The notes below the pieces were generated by a model. The model was not told where the DNA came from. It saw nothing but the letters and a program-made list of their open reading frames with translations, and did no database searches. The translations under genes were made by a program, and so were the position numbers. From positions 1,122,501 through 1,186,500 of the forward strand of contig NZ_CP076562.1 of assembly GCF_022174665.1 (NCBI RefSeq): a DNA stretch of 64,000 nucleotides. Direction: 5' to 3'. The DNA is from Eubacterium sp. MSJ-33 (lineage in GTDB: Bacteria > Bacillota > Clostridia > Lachnospirales > Lachnospiraceae). How positions within the stretch are numbered: the first letter of the stretch is position 1; every line of letters begins with the position of its first letter. Shown in pieces: positions 17,046 through 26,462 of the stretch.

Positions 17046-18227
17046 TTATATCATATTTTCAGACTGATTCGGCAGAAACACGCAAATCTGCCGTTCTCTT
17101 CCGTTTTTCCGCAGTTGCTTACTGCCATCATATTTCTTAATCAGCGCATCTGCAAGTGCCGGCTCCTTCTTGTGCAGCAGGCGTTTACCCATCACATAAT
17201 CCACATCCAGAAACAGACTTCCTTTTCTCTGTCGAACGGTAAGCTGCACAAACGCATCCGTGTCTGTCGAAGTTTGTGCAAATGCCATCTCTAACATCGC
17301 ATCGACAATAACCGTTACATCGAGCTCTGCCATATTGGATATGTGCAATGGTTCTACAACCGCGTCAAACAAAAGCGTCCGCCCCTGCGCACGTTTCGTA
17401 TAATCTGCGACCACTGCATCCAGTGTAACATTTCCACTCAATGCCTGTCCATAGACAAATGGCTGTTTCACAAGATCCTCATAATGTGCCAGACTTTCTG
17501 CCTGCAGTTTTTGCAACATTTTCTGCTCCTGTTTTCGCCACACGATATCAAGTTTATTATACACATATGGTACATAATTACAAACCATAACCAGAGATAC
17601 AACCCACACGATACCCAGTGCCAGAACCTCGTATCCTGTAATCGTATTTTTCCTCATCTGGTCAATCAGCTTCCAGCGGGATGCCAGTGACACATACGAG
17701 ATAAACGTATAGCCAAACACAATCCGTTTATAGATATATCCGCTTCCCTCATACTCCTGCTTAAACATTTTCTTTAAGACAAGTGCCGAGAGAATAAATG
17801 CCAGTGACATCACGCCAAACACCAGAATGCACGCCCGAACAGGGGCAACCGGTGCAAAACTCACTAATTTTATCAGATCTTCACTTAAATCCGGAGATGC
17901 GTAACCGAAAATCGAAAATAACAGACTTGTCATGCCCTGTTCCAAAATCAGTATACAATAATTGCGCCAGAAACATCCCTCATTATTGATTACAATTAAC
18001 AATGCCAGCATTAAAATCTCCGACAGTCCGGTATAAAACCAGATTTTCTCTCCATGATAGAACATCATAATTTCGTAAATTTCAAAATACCCGACAATCA
18101 TAAGCAGAGACAGCATCCGCACCCATATGCTCCGCCGTCTCCGCTTAATCAAAACCATGCACGTTATAAACAGCCACACGGAAATCTCTAACCCCAGTGC
18201 CCACACGGAAAATAATTCTTCTACCAT
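17046..18227 (-). CDS. Membrane protein with degenerate GHKL domain, tandem copy 1
   Basis: 393 aa. About seven hydrophobic helices occupy residues 8-225, followed by a coiled stretch and a C-terminal domain that aligns with GHKL ATPases. The N box is degraded: where kinases read N-x3-NA-x-EA this has VDAMLEMAFA, and no histidine acceptor or G1 box is clear. It is therefore probably a pseudokinase sensor. It is a tandem paralogue of the next gene, with the C-terminal third nearly identical and the membrane part diverged. It is probably a partner for the GHKL/LytTR pair. Confidence 0.78.
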   Translation of the reverse strand: MVEELFSVWALGLEISVWLFITCMVLIKRRRRSIWVRMLSLLMIVGYFEIYEIMMFYHGEKIWFYTGLSEILMLALLIVINNEGCFWRNYCILILEQGMTSLLFSIFGYASPDLSEDLIKLVSFAPVAPVRACILVFGVMSLAFILSALVLKKMFKQEYEGSGYIYKRIVFGYTFISYVSLASRWKLIDQMRKNTITGYEVLALGIVWVVSLVMVCNYVPYVYNKLDIVWRKQEQKMLQKLQAESLAHYEDLVKQPFVYGQALSGNVTLDAVVADYTKRAQGRTLLFDAVVEPLHISNMAELDVTVIVDAMLEMAFAQTSTDTDAFVQLTVRQRKGSLFLDVDYVMGKRLLHKKEPALADALIKKYDGSKQLRKNGRERQICVFLPNQSENMI

Positions 18228-18266
18228 AGTACCCCCACGTACAATTTATCCTTCTGCTTCCAGTCT

Positions 18267-19442
18267 CTATACCTGTTTCGGCAGAAACACGCAAATCTGC
18301 CGTTCTTTTCCTTTTCTTCTGATCTGTCTACTGCCTTCATATTTCCTGATCAGTGCGTCTGTAAGCGTCTGTTCCTTCTTGCACAAAATTCGTTTTCCTG
18401 TCATATAATCGACATCCAGAAACAAGCTGCCCTTTCTCTGCCGCACGGTAAGCTGCACAAACGCATCCGTGTCTGTCGAAGTTTGTGCAAATGCCATCTC
18501 TAACATCGCATCGACAATAACTGTTACATCCAGTTCTGCCATACCCGATATATGTACCGGCTCTACGACAGCATCAAACAAAAGCGTTTGTTCCTGCGCA
18601 CGCTTCGTATAATCTGCCACCACTGCATCCAGTGTAACATTTCCACTCAGCGTCTGTCCATAGGCAAACGGTTCTTCTACCAGCCGCTCATAATGACGTT
18701 CACTCTCTGCCAGCATCTGTGCCAACATCTGCTGTCCTTTTTTCTGCCTTTTTGATTCTGACCGATTATAGACATACGGTACATAATTGCAAAGAATAAT
18801 AATTCCTATGATCCAAACCATATACAGGGCTATAAAATTACCGATTTCCACATCCCCCTGTCGTATCCGGTCAATCAATTTCCAGCGCGAAGCAAGGGAT
18901 ACATATGCAATCAGAATATACCCGATCATGATATTCCGGTACAGATGTCCATCCCCGGTATATTCCTTTCGGAAAATAAATTTCAGAACAAGTGTTGCAA
19001 CGATACAGCTAACATTCATCAAACCCAAAATCAAAAAATTGGTAACAGTAATCGGAAGCGGACGAAATCCGACAATATTCATTTGATACTCCTGCAATTT
19101 TGGAAATGGCAGTGCCATCATTGAAAAAACCAGACTTCCAACCCCCTGCTGTAACACAACGATGCAGAAGTTTCTCCATAGATCCCCCTCGTTATTCACG
19201 GCAACGACCGTCATCATGACCGCAATCTCCACAAGTCCTGCCGGAAACCACGCTACCTCACCGTGATAACTCATCAAAAACTCATACAGTATAAAATATA
19301 CAATCAACACAGCCCACATGCCTGCATGAAACAGAAACGATCTCGGTTTCCGTTTCAGCAGGAACATGGAGCTTATAAACAACCATGATCCGGTTACAAG
19401 CCCTAACATAACAAGCTTATAAGCGTTTTCTGTCATACCCAC
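18267..19442 (-). CDS. Membrane protein with degenerate GHKL domain, tandem copy 2
   Basis: 391 aa, same architecture as the neighbour: about seven membrane helices, a linker with QKKGQQMLAQMLAES, and a GHKL-like tail with a non-canonical N box (VDAMLEMAFA). The segment from GNVTLDAVVADYTKRA to DVDY is almost unchanged between copies even at the DNA level, while the N-terminal half is only loosely similar. That is the pattern expected from gene conversion or strong constraint on the C-terminus. It starts 10 bp past the dapL stop, so it may be transcribed with it. Confidence 0.78.
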   Translation of the reverse strand: MGMTENAYKLVMLGLVTGSWLFISSMFLLKRKPRSFLFHAGMWAVLIVYFILYEFLMSYHGEVAWFPAGLVEIAVMMTVVAVNNEGDLWRNFCIVVLQQGVGSLVFSMMALPFPKLQEYQMNIVGFRPLPITVTNFLILGLMNVSCIVATLVLKFIFRKEYTGDGHLYRNIMIGYILIAYVSLASRWKLIDRIRQGDVEIGNFIALYMVWIIGIIILCNYVPYVYNRSESKRQKKGQQMLAQMLAESERHYERLVEEPFAYGQTLSGNVTLDAVVADYTKRAQEQTLLFDAVVEPVHISGMAELDVTVIVDAMLEMAFAQTSTDTDAFVQLTVRQRKGSLFLDVDYMTGKRILCKKEQTLTDALIRKYEGSRQIRRKGKERQICVFLPKQV

Positions 19443-19452
19443 ACCCGTTCTA

Positions 19453-20670
19453 TTACAATGCCTTCATCCGGTCGATTGCCTTGACCGTATTCTCATAGGT
19501 TCCAAATGCAGTCAGACGGAAATATCCTTCGCCGCTTGGTCCAAATCCCGAACCCGGTGTACCAACGACATTTGCCTTCTCTAACAGATAGTCAAAGAAC
19601 TCCCAGGAACTCATACCGTCCGGTGTCTTCAACCAGATATATGGTGCGTTCACACCACCGGATACGGAATATCCGGCACTCTTCAATCCGTCGAAGATAT
19701 ATTTTGCATTCTTCATATAGTACGCGATCTGCTCACCGGTCTGTTTCTTTCCTGCCTCAGAGTACACAGCTTCTCCGGCTGCCTGTACAATATAAGGTGC
19801 ACCGTTGTATTTTGTTCCGTGGCGTCTTGCCCAAAGTGGATTTAAAGCAACACCATCCGCGGACTTTAACTCCTTCGGAATCACTGTGAAGCCAAGTCTT
19901 GTTCCTGTAAATCCGGCGTTCTTCGAGAAGCTTCGAAGCTCAATCGCACAGGTTTTTGCACCGTCACACTCATAGATGGTATGTGGTACATCCTTTTCAC
20001 TGATATATGCCTCGTATGCAGCATCGTAGATGATCACTGCATGCTTTTCGTTCGCATAGTCCACCCATTTCTGCAACTGATCCTTTGTGATCGTTGCACC
20101 GGTCGGGTTGTTCGGGAAGCACAGATAGATGATATCCGGTGTCTCCTCCGGAAGCTCCGGTGCAAATCCGTTTTCTTCCTTACATGGCATGTAGATCACA
20201 TCGCTCCAAAGTCCGGTTGTTGCATCATACGTTCCGGTTCTTCCTGCCATAACATTCGAATCTACATAGACCGGATATACCGGATCGCAGACAGCGATCT
20301 TATTGTCAAGGGAAAAGATCTCCTGAATATTTCCGGAATCACATTTTGCGCCGTCGCTGACAAACACTTCGTCGATTGCAATATCAACACCGCGTGCATT
20401 ATAATCGTTCTTCACGATTGCGCTACGCAGAAATTCATAGCCAAGATCCGGTGCATAGCCCTTAAATGTCTCCTGCACGCCCATCTCGGATACTGCCTCA
20501 TGCAGACGGTCGATGATGGCTGGTGCCAGTGGCTGGGTTACATCCCCGATACCAAGACGGATGATCTCCTTGTCAGGATTTGCTTCCTGATATGCACGTA
20601 CTTTCTTGCCGATGGTTGAGAAGAGGTAACTTCCCGGAAGTTTCAAATAGTTGTCGTTTACTTTAAACAT
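19453..20670 (-). CDS. dapL: LL-diaminopimelate aminotransferase
   Basis: 405 aa. The start is at MFKVNDNYLKL, preceded by AGGAGG; the longer frame to 20805 would read through a repeat element. Fold-type I PLP enzyme with the PLP lysine in SFSKNAGFTG and the family segment YLCFPNNPTGAT. It makes LL-diaminopimelate from tetrahydrodipicolinate in one step, bypassing the acylated intermediates. It is next to dapF, which supplies the following step to meso-diaminopimelate for lysine and peptidoglycan. Confidence 0.95.
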   Translation of the reverse strand: MFKVNDNYLKLPGSYLFSTIGKKVRAYQEANPDKEIIRLGIGDVTQPLAPAIIDRLHEAVSEMGVQETFKGYAPDLGYEFLRSAIVKNDYNARGVDIAIDEVFVSDGAKCDSGNIQEIFSLDNKIAVCDPVYPVYVDSNVMAGRTGTYDATTGLWSDVIYMPCKEENGFAPELPEETPDIIYLCFPNNPTGATITKDQLQKWVDYANEKHAVIIYDAAYEAYISEKDVPHTIYECDGAKTCAIELRSFSKNAGFTGTRLGFTVIPKELKSADGVALNPLWARRHGTKYNGAPYIVQAAGEAVYSEAGKKQTGEQIAYYMKNAKYIFDGLKSAGYSVSGGVNAPYIWLKTPDGMSSWEFFDYLLEKANVVGTPGSGFGPSGEGYFRLTAFGTYENTVKAIDRMKAL

Positions 20671-20712
20671 GTCTTTTCCTCCTAAATTGTACAATATACG
20701 TATTCTTATACG

Positions 20713-20859
20713 AGTTGCCCGGATTATACAATTCTCCGCAGACACGCTCTCGCTCAGTTCAACACGCAGTGGTACTAAACTCATGCCAGGCAAGCCGGCA
20801 CTCATTAAGTACCAGCGTGTTTCAATGGTCTGCTTGAGAATTGTATAATCCGGTCAACT
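20713..20859. repeat. Cruciform repeat with copy-specific arms, copy A
   Basis: 147 bp in the dapF-dapL gap. The outer arms 20713-20736 and 20836-20859 are inverted repeats of 24 bp with one mismatch (core CCGGATTATACAATTCT). Inside are GCAGAC/GTCTGC and a large hairpin AACACGC...GCGTGTT with TGGTACT/AGTACCA. The interior matches the element at 51940-52165, but the outer arms do not. No coding capacity. It occupies about half of the 309-bp gap; the rest is AT-rich with nothing recognised. Confidence 0.8.
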
Positions 20860-20979
20860 CTATTAACATTTTCTCTAATATAATAGTTTAAATTTCTAAT
20901 CCGTCTCCATTATATTCTATCCGATTTTGCAAACAAAATATATGTTTTCGTAAACTCTGCCCTGTCTGGATTATAATCC

Positions 20980-21843
20980 CTATACTTCAATTTCTCCGTC
21001 GAAGACGACCTTGGCAGGACCGGTCATATAGACGATATTTTCGTCGCGGTCCCAGCGGATGATGAGCTCGCCACCAAGCAGCTTCACCGTCACTTCATCT
21101 TCTGTCTTGCCATTTAAGATACAGGCAACGGCGGTCGCACATGTACCGGTTCCACAGGCAAGTGTCTCACCGGTTCCACGCTCCCACACACGCATCTTCG
21201 CATACGTCGGACTGACTAACTCGACAAACTCTGCATTGACACGGTTTGGGAAGATTGGATTCTTCTCAAACAGCGGTCCCACTTCCTCTAACGGGAAGTT
21301 CTCGACGTCATCCACGAAACATACGCAATGTGGATTGCCCATAGATACACAGGTAATGCGATATTCCTTTCCTGCTACCGTGATTGGATAATCTTTCACA
21401 AGTTCCCCTGCATCCGGAAGCTTCACCGGAACCTCCTCCGGAGTAAGAATCGGTGCACCCATATTGACACGCACAAGCTTTACTGTCTTGCGTCCGTTTT
21501 TTTCCTCATCGCCAAGTGTAAACTCTAGGTATTTGATACCTGCCAATGTCTCGATCGACACAGACGTCTTATCGGTCAATCCATAATCATACACATACTT
21601 TCCGACACAGCGGATGCCATTTCCGCACATCTCGCTCTGTGTGCCGTCCGCATTGTACATATCCATCTTGAAATCCGCCACTTCTGACGGTTTAATCAGT
21701 ATCAGTCCATCCGAACCGATTCCAAAATGCCGGTCTGATACCCGTACCGCAAGCTCCGACGGATGTTCTACCTTTTCTTTGAAGCAGTTGACATAGACAT
21801 AGTCATTGCCAAGTCCTTCCATCTTCGTAAAATGAAGACGCAT
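20980..21843 (-). CDS. dapF: Diaminopimelate epimerase
   Basis: 287 aa with the start at MRLHFTKMEGLGNDY, preceded by GGAAGGTGAG; the frame upstream to 21990 is not coding. The two catalytic cysteines are in MCGNGIRCVGKY and ACGTGTCATAV. It converts LL- to meso-diaminopimelate. It stands upstream of dapL, with the cruciform repeat between the two genes. Confidence 0.96.
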   Translation of the reverse strand: MRLHFTKMEGLGNDYVYVNCFKEKVEHPSELAVRVSDRHFGIGSDGLILIKPSEVADFKMDMYNADGTQSEMCGNGIRCVGKYVYDYGLTDKTSVSIETLAGIKYLEFTLGDEEKNGRKTVKLVRVNMGAPILTPEEVPVKLPDAGELVKDYPITVAGKEYRITCVSMGNPHCVCFVDDVENFPLEEVGPLFEKNPIFPNRVNAEFVELVSPTYAKMRVWERGTGETLACGTGTCATAVACILNGKTEDEVTVKLLGGELIIRWDRDENIVYMTGPAKVVFDGEIEV

Positions 21844-21920
21844 ACGCTCACCTTCCATCTTTTTTTCGTTTATTTTATATTTTACTCGTTTTTCCAAACT
21901 AAACCACTGAAATTTTACCA

Positions 21921-21950
21921 TAAAAAAAAGGAGAGTGCAACGCACTCTCC
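21921..21950 (-). terminator. Terminator of the export/two-component operon
   Basis: GGAGAGTG pairs with CACTCTCC around a 5-nt loop, followed on the minus strand by eight T. It sits 30 bp after the stop of the lipoprotein gene and closes the long operon that begins at 34.2 kb. Confidence 0.92.
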
Positions 21951-21979
21951 AATAGAATCTGATATTTACCTTATAAGCA

Positions 21980-23377
21980 TCACAGTACAAAGTTTGGATA
22001 CATATATATCAGATACTGTCCTTCTATGATCTGTCCATCCACCGCACTGACCCCAAACAGAAATCGTTCTCTATCCTCCCCGGGATATCCATAATACGCC
22101 CACACCGGAATCACATTATAGTTTCCGTCTGTATAATGTACATAAACATAATTTAATTTCACCTGATCCACCGTTATTTTTTTAACATTCGCATAGAAAT
22201 CTGTTTTTTCAAAATTCTGCATGTATTTCTGTGCAGCCGCATCAATCTGTTCCAAAGAAAGATATGATTCTATTTTTGTACCCTTCTCCTCCACATTGTA
22301 AAATATTCCCTGCATGTTCACTACAGCAACGCCATATTCATCTACAGCAACCAGAATTGACTCAAGTGGTGCCGACAATTCCTCCTCCACACCAAACTGA
22401 AGATCCCACGCACCTGCCGATGCAGCAAACGGAATTCCATCCTTTACACGCGTATAAGAAAAGCAGTACCATCGATCCACCATGTCTGACTGCATAGATG
22501 TACTATCCGTATCTTCTTCTAATTTTGCTCCAATTCCAACTTCATAGCAGGAAAAATCCGCATACCCAATATTCACAAGAAAGTCATATGCCCTGGACTC
22601 TGCGTCTTCCAAAACAAGCCCTTTTACTTCATCCGCATCTGTTTTTGTACGTACATAGATGCCAGATGCATACATCGGCGAATACATATCATACCTCATA
22701 TATCTGACATTGGAAGAAACCTCACTTTTTTCGCTGTCGTAATAATACATTTCATATACATATGGTACACCCGCAATTTCTCCGTCCGCTCTCGCAAAGC
22801 TGGCAGCCGACTTATCCGGAAATGTCATCGTATAGATTGTATCCCCCGTTCCTGCAACAAAAGTCTCCTTGGACGGCTGTTCCAGATAATTTTCCACGCT
22901 TTCAAGATCTGCCTGCAGACCTTTCTCCATTATCGCATTCATCGTATCTTCTTCTAAGTCTGTCTGTACCTGCAGTTCCTGCTGCCTCTGTCTAAGCTCC
23001 ATCTGTCTGTCTTTCAATTCCTGTTCACTGCACACTTCCCTTGGTTTTACAGACTGTACAGTTCCCTCGTCAAATGCTGCATAGACATGTTCCTTCACAT
23101 ACATCTCATCAAACTCCACAGGCTTTGCTCCATAGCAATAACTGTCTGCCAGCCTGTCTCCGCCTGCCACATCCACATCCACCGTAAATGTGATTTCCGG
23201 TTCACTTACCAGTTCATACTCCAAATGCCCCGAAATGCTGTTTCCATCTGCGGATGAATCCACCGCCAAATTATTCTTCTGATAATCCTTCGACAGATCA
23301 TCGTCCCGGTTCTTTGCACATCCAGCCAGACACAAAACAGACATTCCAATACATAACACTTTTTCCCATCGTTTCAT
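21980..23377 (-). CDS. Lipoprotein of the export/two-component locus
   Basis: 465 aa. Signal peptide with lipobox LAGC (lipidated Cys at about 20). The rest is extracytoplasmic, with a Gln/Arg-rich helical stretch (KDRQMELRQRQQELQ) near residue 125 and a C-terminal half with repeated beta-like segments. No family assigned with certainty. Although last in the operon, it has its own promoter with the same GATACA boxes as the operon's first promoter, so extra expression under the local response regulator is likely. It could be a substrate-binding or sensing lipoprotein. Confidence 0.82.
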   Translation of the reverse strand: MKRWEKVLCIGMSVLCLAGCAKNRDDDLSKDYQKNNLAVDSSADGNSISGHLEYELVSEPEITFTVDVDVAGGDRLADSYCYGAKPVEFDEMYVKEHVYAAFDEGTVQSVKPREVCSEQELKDRQMELRQRQQELQVQTDLEEDTMNAIMEKGLQADLESVENYLEQPSKETFVAGTGDTIYTMTFPDKSAASFARADGEIAGVPYVYEMYYYDSEKSEVSSNVRYMRYDMYSPMYASGIYVRTKTDADEVKGLVLEDAESRAYDFLVNIGYADFSCYEVGIGAKLEEDTDSTSMQSDMVDRWYCFSYTRVKDGIPFAASAGAWDLQFGVEEELSAPLESILVAVDEYGVAVVNMQGIFYNVEEKGTKIESYLSLEQIDAAAQKYMQNFEKTDFYANVKKITVDQVKLNYVYVHYTDGNYNVIPVWAYYGYPGEDRERFLFGVSAVDGQIIEGQYLIYMYPNFVL

Positions 23378-23408
23378 ATCAATTTCCTCCCTTTGGTTTT
23401 ATAACCTA

Positions 23409-23440
23409 AGTGTAGCACAGGAATGTATCTGTTTTGTATC
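23409..23440 (-). promoter_or_regulatory. Response-regulator promoter with paired GATACA boxes, lipoprotein gene
   Basis: On the minus strand GATACA (23440-23435) and GATACA (23429-23424) are 11 bp apart, followed after 9 nt by a -10-like TACACT (23414-23409). The promoter at 34256-34287 has the same boxes, the same 11-bp phase and the same 9-nt gap to its -10. The likely binding protein is the OmpR-type regulator encoded at 25776-26429. Confidence 0.7.
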
Positions 23441-23470
23441 TAAACTCCCCCTATTCAGGTTATTATTTTA

Positions 23471-24355
23471 TTATTTATTCTCTGTAGTGTTGTTCCCTGT
23501 ACCAAACGGCATAAATACAATTCCGGCCCCATCCTCTGTTTTATATTGCAGCGCCTGAAATTTGATGGATTCCCCTGATGTTTTAACTCGAACAACTGCA
23601 CCACTTACAATCTCAGTCAGTGGTTTTTCTGTTGAAAATGATTTTGCTATAGCTTCACCAGTCAGCTCGTCCTCCATCGGATACGATATTTCAACTGCAG
23701 TCACAGGCATGTATTCCCCAATTGTCACCTGGTAAAACCGATTATCTCCAAATACATTTTTCATATCCAGATTATCATAGCATTGCTTCATTGTTATTTC
23801 CGGCGAATATTCCCCATCCGTCCATAGAAGCAGAATCGTACCGCTCTCCGTCATATAGGTAACACATTCCACACTGTCATCATATTTTGTGAATGTGATC
23901 TTCCACAGATATGCAGAATACGTATGGAAACTGCTATCTGTATAACAATAAAGTTCCGTTGCATAGGAAAACATATTGTCATATTTAATCTGCATGGAAT
24001 ATGGGAACACACCCGCCTGATAATAATATTCCATCTGTTCCTTCGCAAGTTCAACCGCCTCGACTTCGTTTAAAAAGCCATCTGTATTCTCACATTTTTG
24101 CATTTCACTTTCCCATGTACCTGCAATGAGCTTGATCCGGTCTACCGATGACAGATTTGAAGATGCACTGCGTGCCATCATTTTGCCTGCTTCTACATAA
24201 TATTCCTCCGGTGCTACCACGACCTGTTCCATCTGCTCAAAAAGTGTTCGTGCAAGCAGATATTTGGGCACCAGCACGCCGGTACTTATAATGACTGCAC
24301 AAAGAATTAAAAACAGACATATCCTTATTTTATTGTTCCGAAAGATTTTTCTCAT
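23471..24355 (-). CDS. Membrane-anchored accessory protein of two-component system 2
   Basis: About 294 aa with the start at MRKIFRNNKIR, 26 nt inside the kinase gene end. One N-terminal hydrophobic helix (about 10-30), then an extracytoplasmic domain. It has the same topology and position as the protein at 516-1403. Overall similarity is weak but the gene order is the same. No known domain. Possibly a sensor partner for the kinase or an effector of the export system. Confidence 0.75.
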   Translation of the reverse strand: MRKIFRNNKIRICLFLILCAVIISTGVLVPKYLLARTLFEQMEQVVVAPEEYYVEAGKMMARSASSNLSSVDRIKLIAGTWESEMQKCENTDGFLNEVEAVELAKEQMEYYYQAGVFPYSMQIKYDNMFSYATELYCYTDSSFHTYSAYLWKITFTKYDDSVECVTYMTESGTILLLWTDGEYSPEITMKQCYDNLDMKNVFGDNRFYQVTIGEYMPVTAVEISYPMEDELTGEAIAKSFSTEKPLTEIVSGAVVRVKTSGESIKFQALQYKTEDGAGIVFMPFGTGNNTTENK

Positions 24356-25760
24356 GAAATACCACCCACATTGTTGTACCATGCCCAACGGCACTTTCAA
24401 TCTCCAGTTTTTCCCCATGACTTTCTATAATAGATGCAGCAAGTGCAAGTCCGAGTCCGGCACCGCCCTCCTGCCTTGACCGCGATTTGTCCACCATATA
24501 GAATTCATCACAGATGCGTTTTAAATGCTCCTCTGAAATTCCAACTCCAAAATCCTGCACTAAAATCCGAACACCATCCGTTATCTTTTCCGCCACAAAA
24601 CGGATCTTGCTTCCGTCTTCGGACGCCTTTCTTGCATTGTCAATAATATTGATAAACACAGACTTTAAGAGCTGCTCATCCCCTTTTATCCATGCATCCG
24701 TTATCTCGCATACCAGCTTCTGTTTTTTTCTCTTTAATATAGGTGTTACACTTTCCGCTACTTCCCGCATAAGATGCGAAACCGAAATCGGCTGATATTC
24801 TATCTTCCGATGTTTTGCATAAATAAAATCAAACAACTTCATCGACATAGCTTCCAGTCTTTTCCCTTCATGAAATATATACGACGCTGCAAGCACCTGA
24901 TTTTCCCTTGCAAGTTCTTTGGATCGCAGCATGTCCGCATATCCGATGATCGTTGTCATTGGTGTCTTCACCTCATGTGTAAAATCTGCCACAAACTGTT
25001 CCTGCCTTGTAACCATCCCATGAAGCTCATCCATATGTTCACAGACGGCATCTGCCATCTGATTATATGTCTCCGCCAAGGTTCCCACTTCATCCTGACT
25101 TTTAATGTACACCCGGCTTTCATAGTCCCCCTGGCCAAACTTCTCCGATGCCTGATTTAATTTCTCCAACGGTCCTGTAAGAAGTGTTGCAGCTACAAAC
25201 ATTGCCGCCGTACACCCCAGCACGACAACAAACAGCAAAAGCACAAAATACTGTCGCTGTTGTTCAACAATCCGATATGTCTCCGTAATGTCTCTGGCAT
25301 TGATAATATTCATGGATTTGTTCTGGACAAGGCTCGTTGAACTGACAAAAAGATAATATCCCCCTTGCTGTCTTTCCAATATGTATTGCTTCTGTCCTAC
25401 AACTGCCGTACTCCACAGCTCGTCCGAACAGGTGAGCAGCTTATCCCTCGTGGAATGTACAACCTCCGTTCCATCGTATATCACAAAAACGCCATCGTTA
25501 TTTCCGCCCATTTTCCCGGCTACATCCACACTCATATCCCGCATCTGGGAAATCAGTTTCGATGGCGTTGCATTCACCACATCCAGCAGACGATATTCTA
25601 TCGCAGACTGCAGCAGATTATTCTCCTCAATTGCCGTCCTTATCTGTGTATCCAGAGCCAATTGGAAATTTTTGCGTATCATAAAAAAGCCCACGACACC
25701 AATCCCGAGCGAGAGCAATATAATATTAATCATTACGACTTTATATCGAAACTTCACCAA
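24330..25760 (-). CDS. Sensor histidine kinase, system 2
   Basis: 476 aa. Two membrane segments (about 8-28 and 175-197) around a sensor region of about 145 residues, then HAMP, HisKA (FTHEVKTPMTT) and HATPase_c (NIIDNARKA, DFGVGI, GGAGLGLA). It is the partner of the regulator encoded upstream. It lies inside the export operon, so it likely senses an antimicrobial or envelope signal that the transporter relieves (inference from similar resistance modules). Paralogue of the kinase at 1403-2878. Confidence 0.93.
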   Translation of the reverse strand: MVKFRYKVVMINIILLSLGIGVVGFFMIRKNFQLALDTQIRTAIEENNLLQSAIEYRLLDVVNATPSKLISQMRDMSVDVAGKMGGNNDGVFVIYDGTEVVHSTRDKLLTCSDELWSTAVVGQKQYILERQQGGYYLFVSSTSLVQNKSMNIINARDITETYRIVEQQRQYFVLLLFVVVLGCTAAMFVAATLLTGPLEKLNQASEKFGQGDYESRVYIKSQDEVGTLAETYNQMADAVCEHMDELHGMVTRQEQFVADFTHEVKTPMTTIIGYADMLRSKELARENQVLAASYIFHEGKRLEAMSMKLFDFIYAKHRKIEYQPISVSHLMREVAESVTPILKRKKQKLVCEITDAWIKGDEQLLKSVFINIIDNARKASEDGSKIRFVAEKITDGVRILVQDFGVGISEEHLKRICDEFYMVDKSRSRQEGGAGLGLALAASIIESHGEKLEIESAVGHGTTMWVVFHEKNLSEQ

Positions 25761-25775
25761 ATATCCCCTGACTGT

Positions 25776-26429
25776 TTAATCTTCTAATCGATATCCAACC
25801 TTGTATATTGTCTTTAACTTCTCTGTCAATCCCAATTTCTTCCGCAGACGCTGTACATGAAGATCCAATGTCCTCGTATCCCCGTAACTGTCGTTTTCCC
25901 ATACCAGTTCATAGATTTTGTCTCGGAACAATGTCATATTTTTATTACGAACAAGAAGTTCTAACAATGTAAACTCCTTCGGTGTCAGAACGATCTCCTG
26001 TCCATTCCGGCAGACAGTCCGGTTCTCTGTGTTGAGCACAATATCTCCAAATACCAATTTCGTTGCATCTTTATGATATCTGCGCAGCACAACCTGGATG
26101 CGTGCCATCAACTCCACGATTTCAAAAGGCTTGACAATATAATCTTCTGCGCCTAAGTTCAACCCCTTCACCCTGTCATTTAATCCTGCCTTTGCAGTTA
26201 AAAATATAACCGGTGTTCCCGTTGGTTTAATATATTCGAACAATTCATATCCATCCACCTTCGGCAGCATGATATCCAGCAGCACCAAATCAAATGTATG
26301 CTTTTCCAGAATATCCGCCGCAGTCAGTCCATCCAACGCACAAGTACACTGATATCCCGCGTCTTCCAGATTCATCCGAATCAGATCCGATATCGGTCGT
26401 TCATCCTCTACTACCAATATTTTTATCAC
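25776..26429 (-). CDS. OmpR/PhoB-family response regulator, system 2
   Basis: 217 aa. Receiver with the phospho-acceptor Asp in LVLLDIMLPKVDG, Lys in VKPFE, and a winged-helix domain ending RTLDLHVQRLRKKLG. Two promoters of this locus carry identical paired GATACA boxes, so this regulator probably controls both the whole operon and the distal lipoprotein. It is closely related in layout to the regulator at 2875-3534, but the DNA boxes of the two systems differ (GATACA against ATGATG). Confidence 0.94.
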   Translation of the reverse strand: MIKILVVEDERPISDLIRMNLEDAGYQCTCALDGLTAADILEKHTFDLVLLDIMLPKVDGYELFEYIKPTGTPVIFLTAKAGLNDRVKGLNLGAEDYIVKPFEIVELMARIQVVLRRYHKDATKLVFGDIVLNTENRTVCRNGQEIVLTPKEFTLLELLVRNKNMTLFRDKIYELVWENDSYGDTRTLDLHVQRLRKKLGLTEKLKTIYKVGYRLED

Positions 26430-26462
26430 TTATCCTGCCTCCAAAGTCCCTCTTAAATACGC

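Noticed and set aside
20671..20805. N-terminal extension of dapL reading through the repeat element
   Set aside because: The frame is open by chance; the true start MFKVNDNYLKL has a strong AGGAGG site and matches the family N-terminus.
21844..21990. N-terminal extension of dapF
   Set aside because: It includes the terminator of the previous operon; the family start MRLHFTKMEGLGNDY has its own ribosome site.
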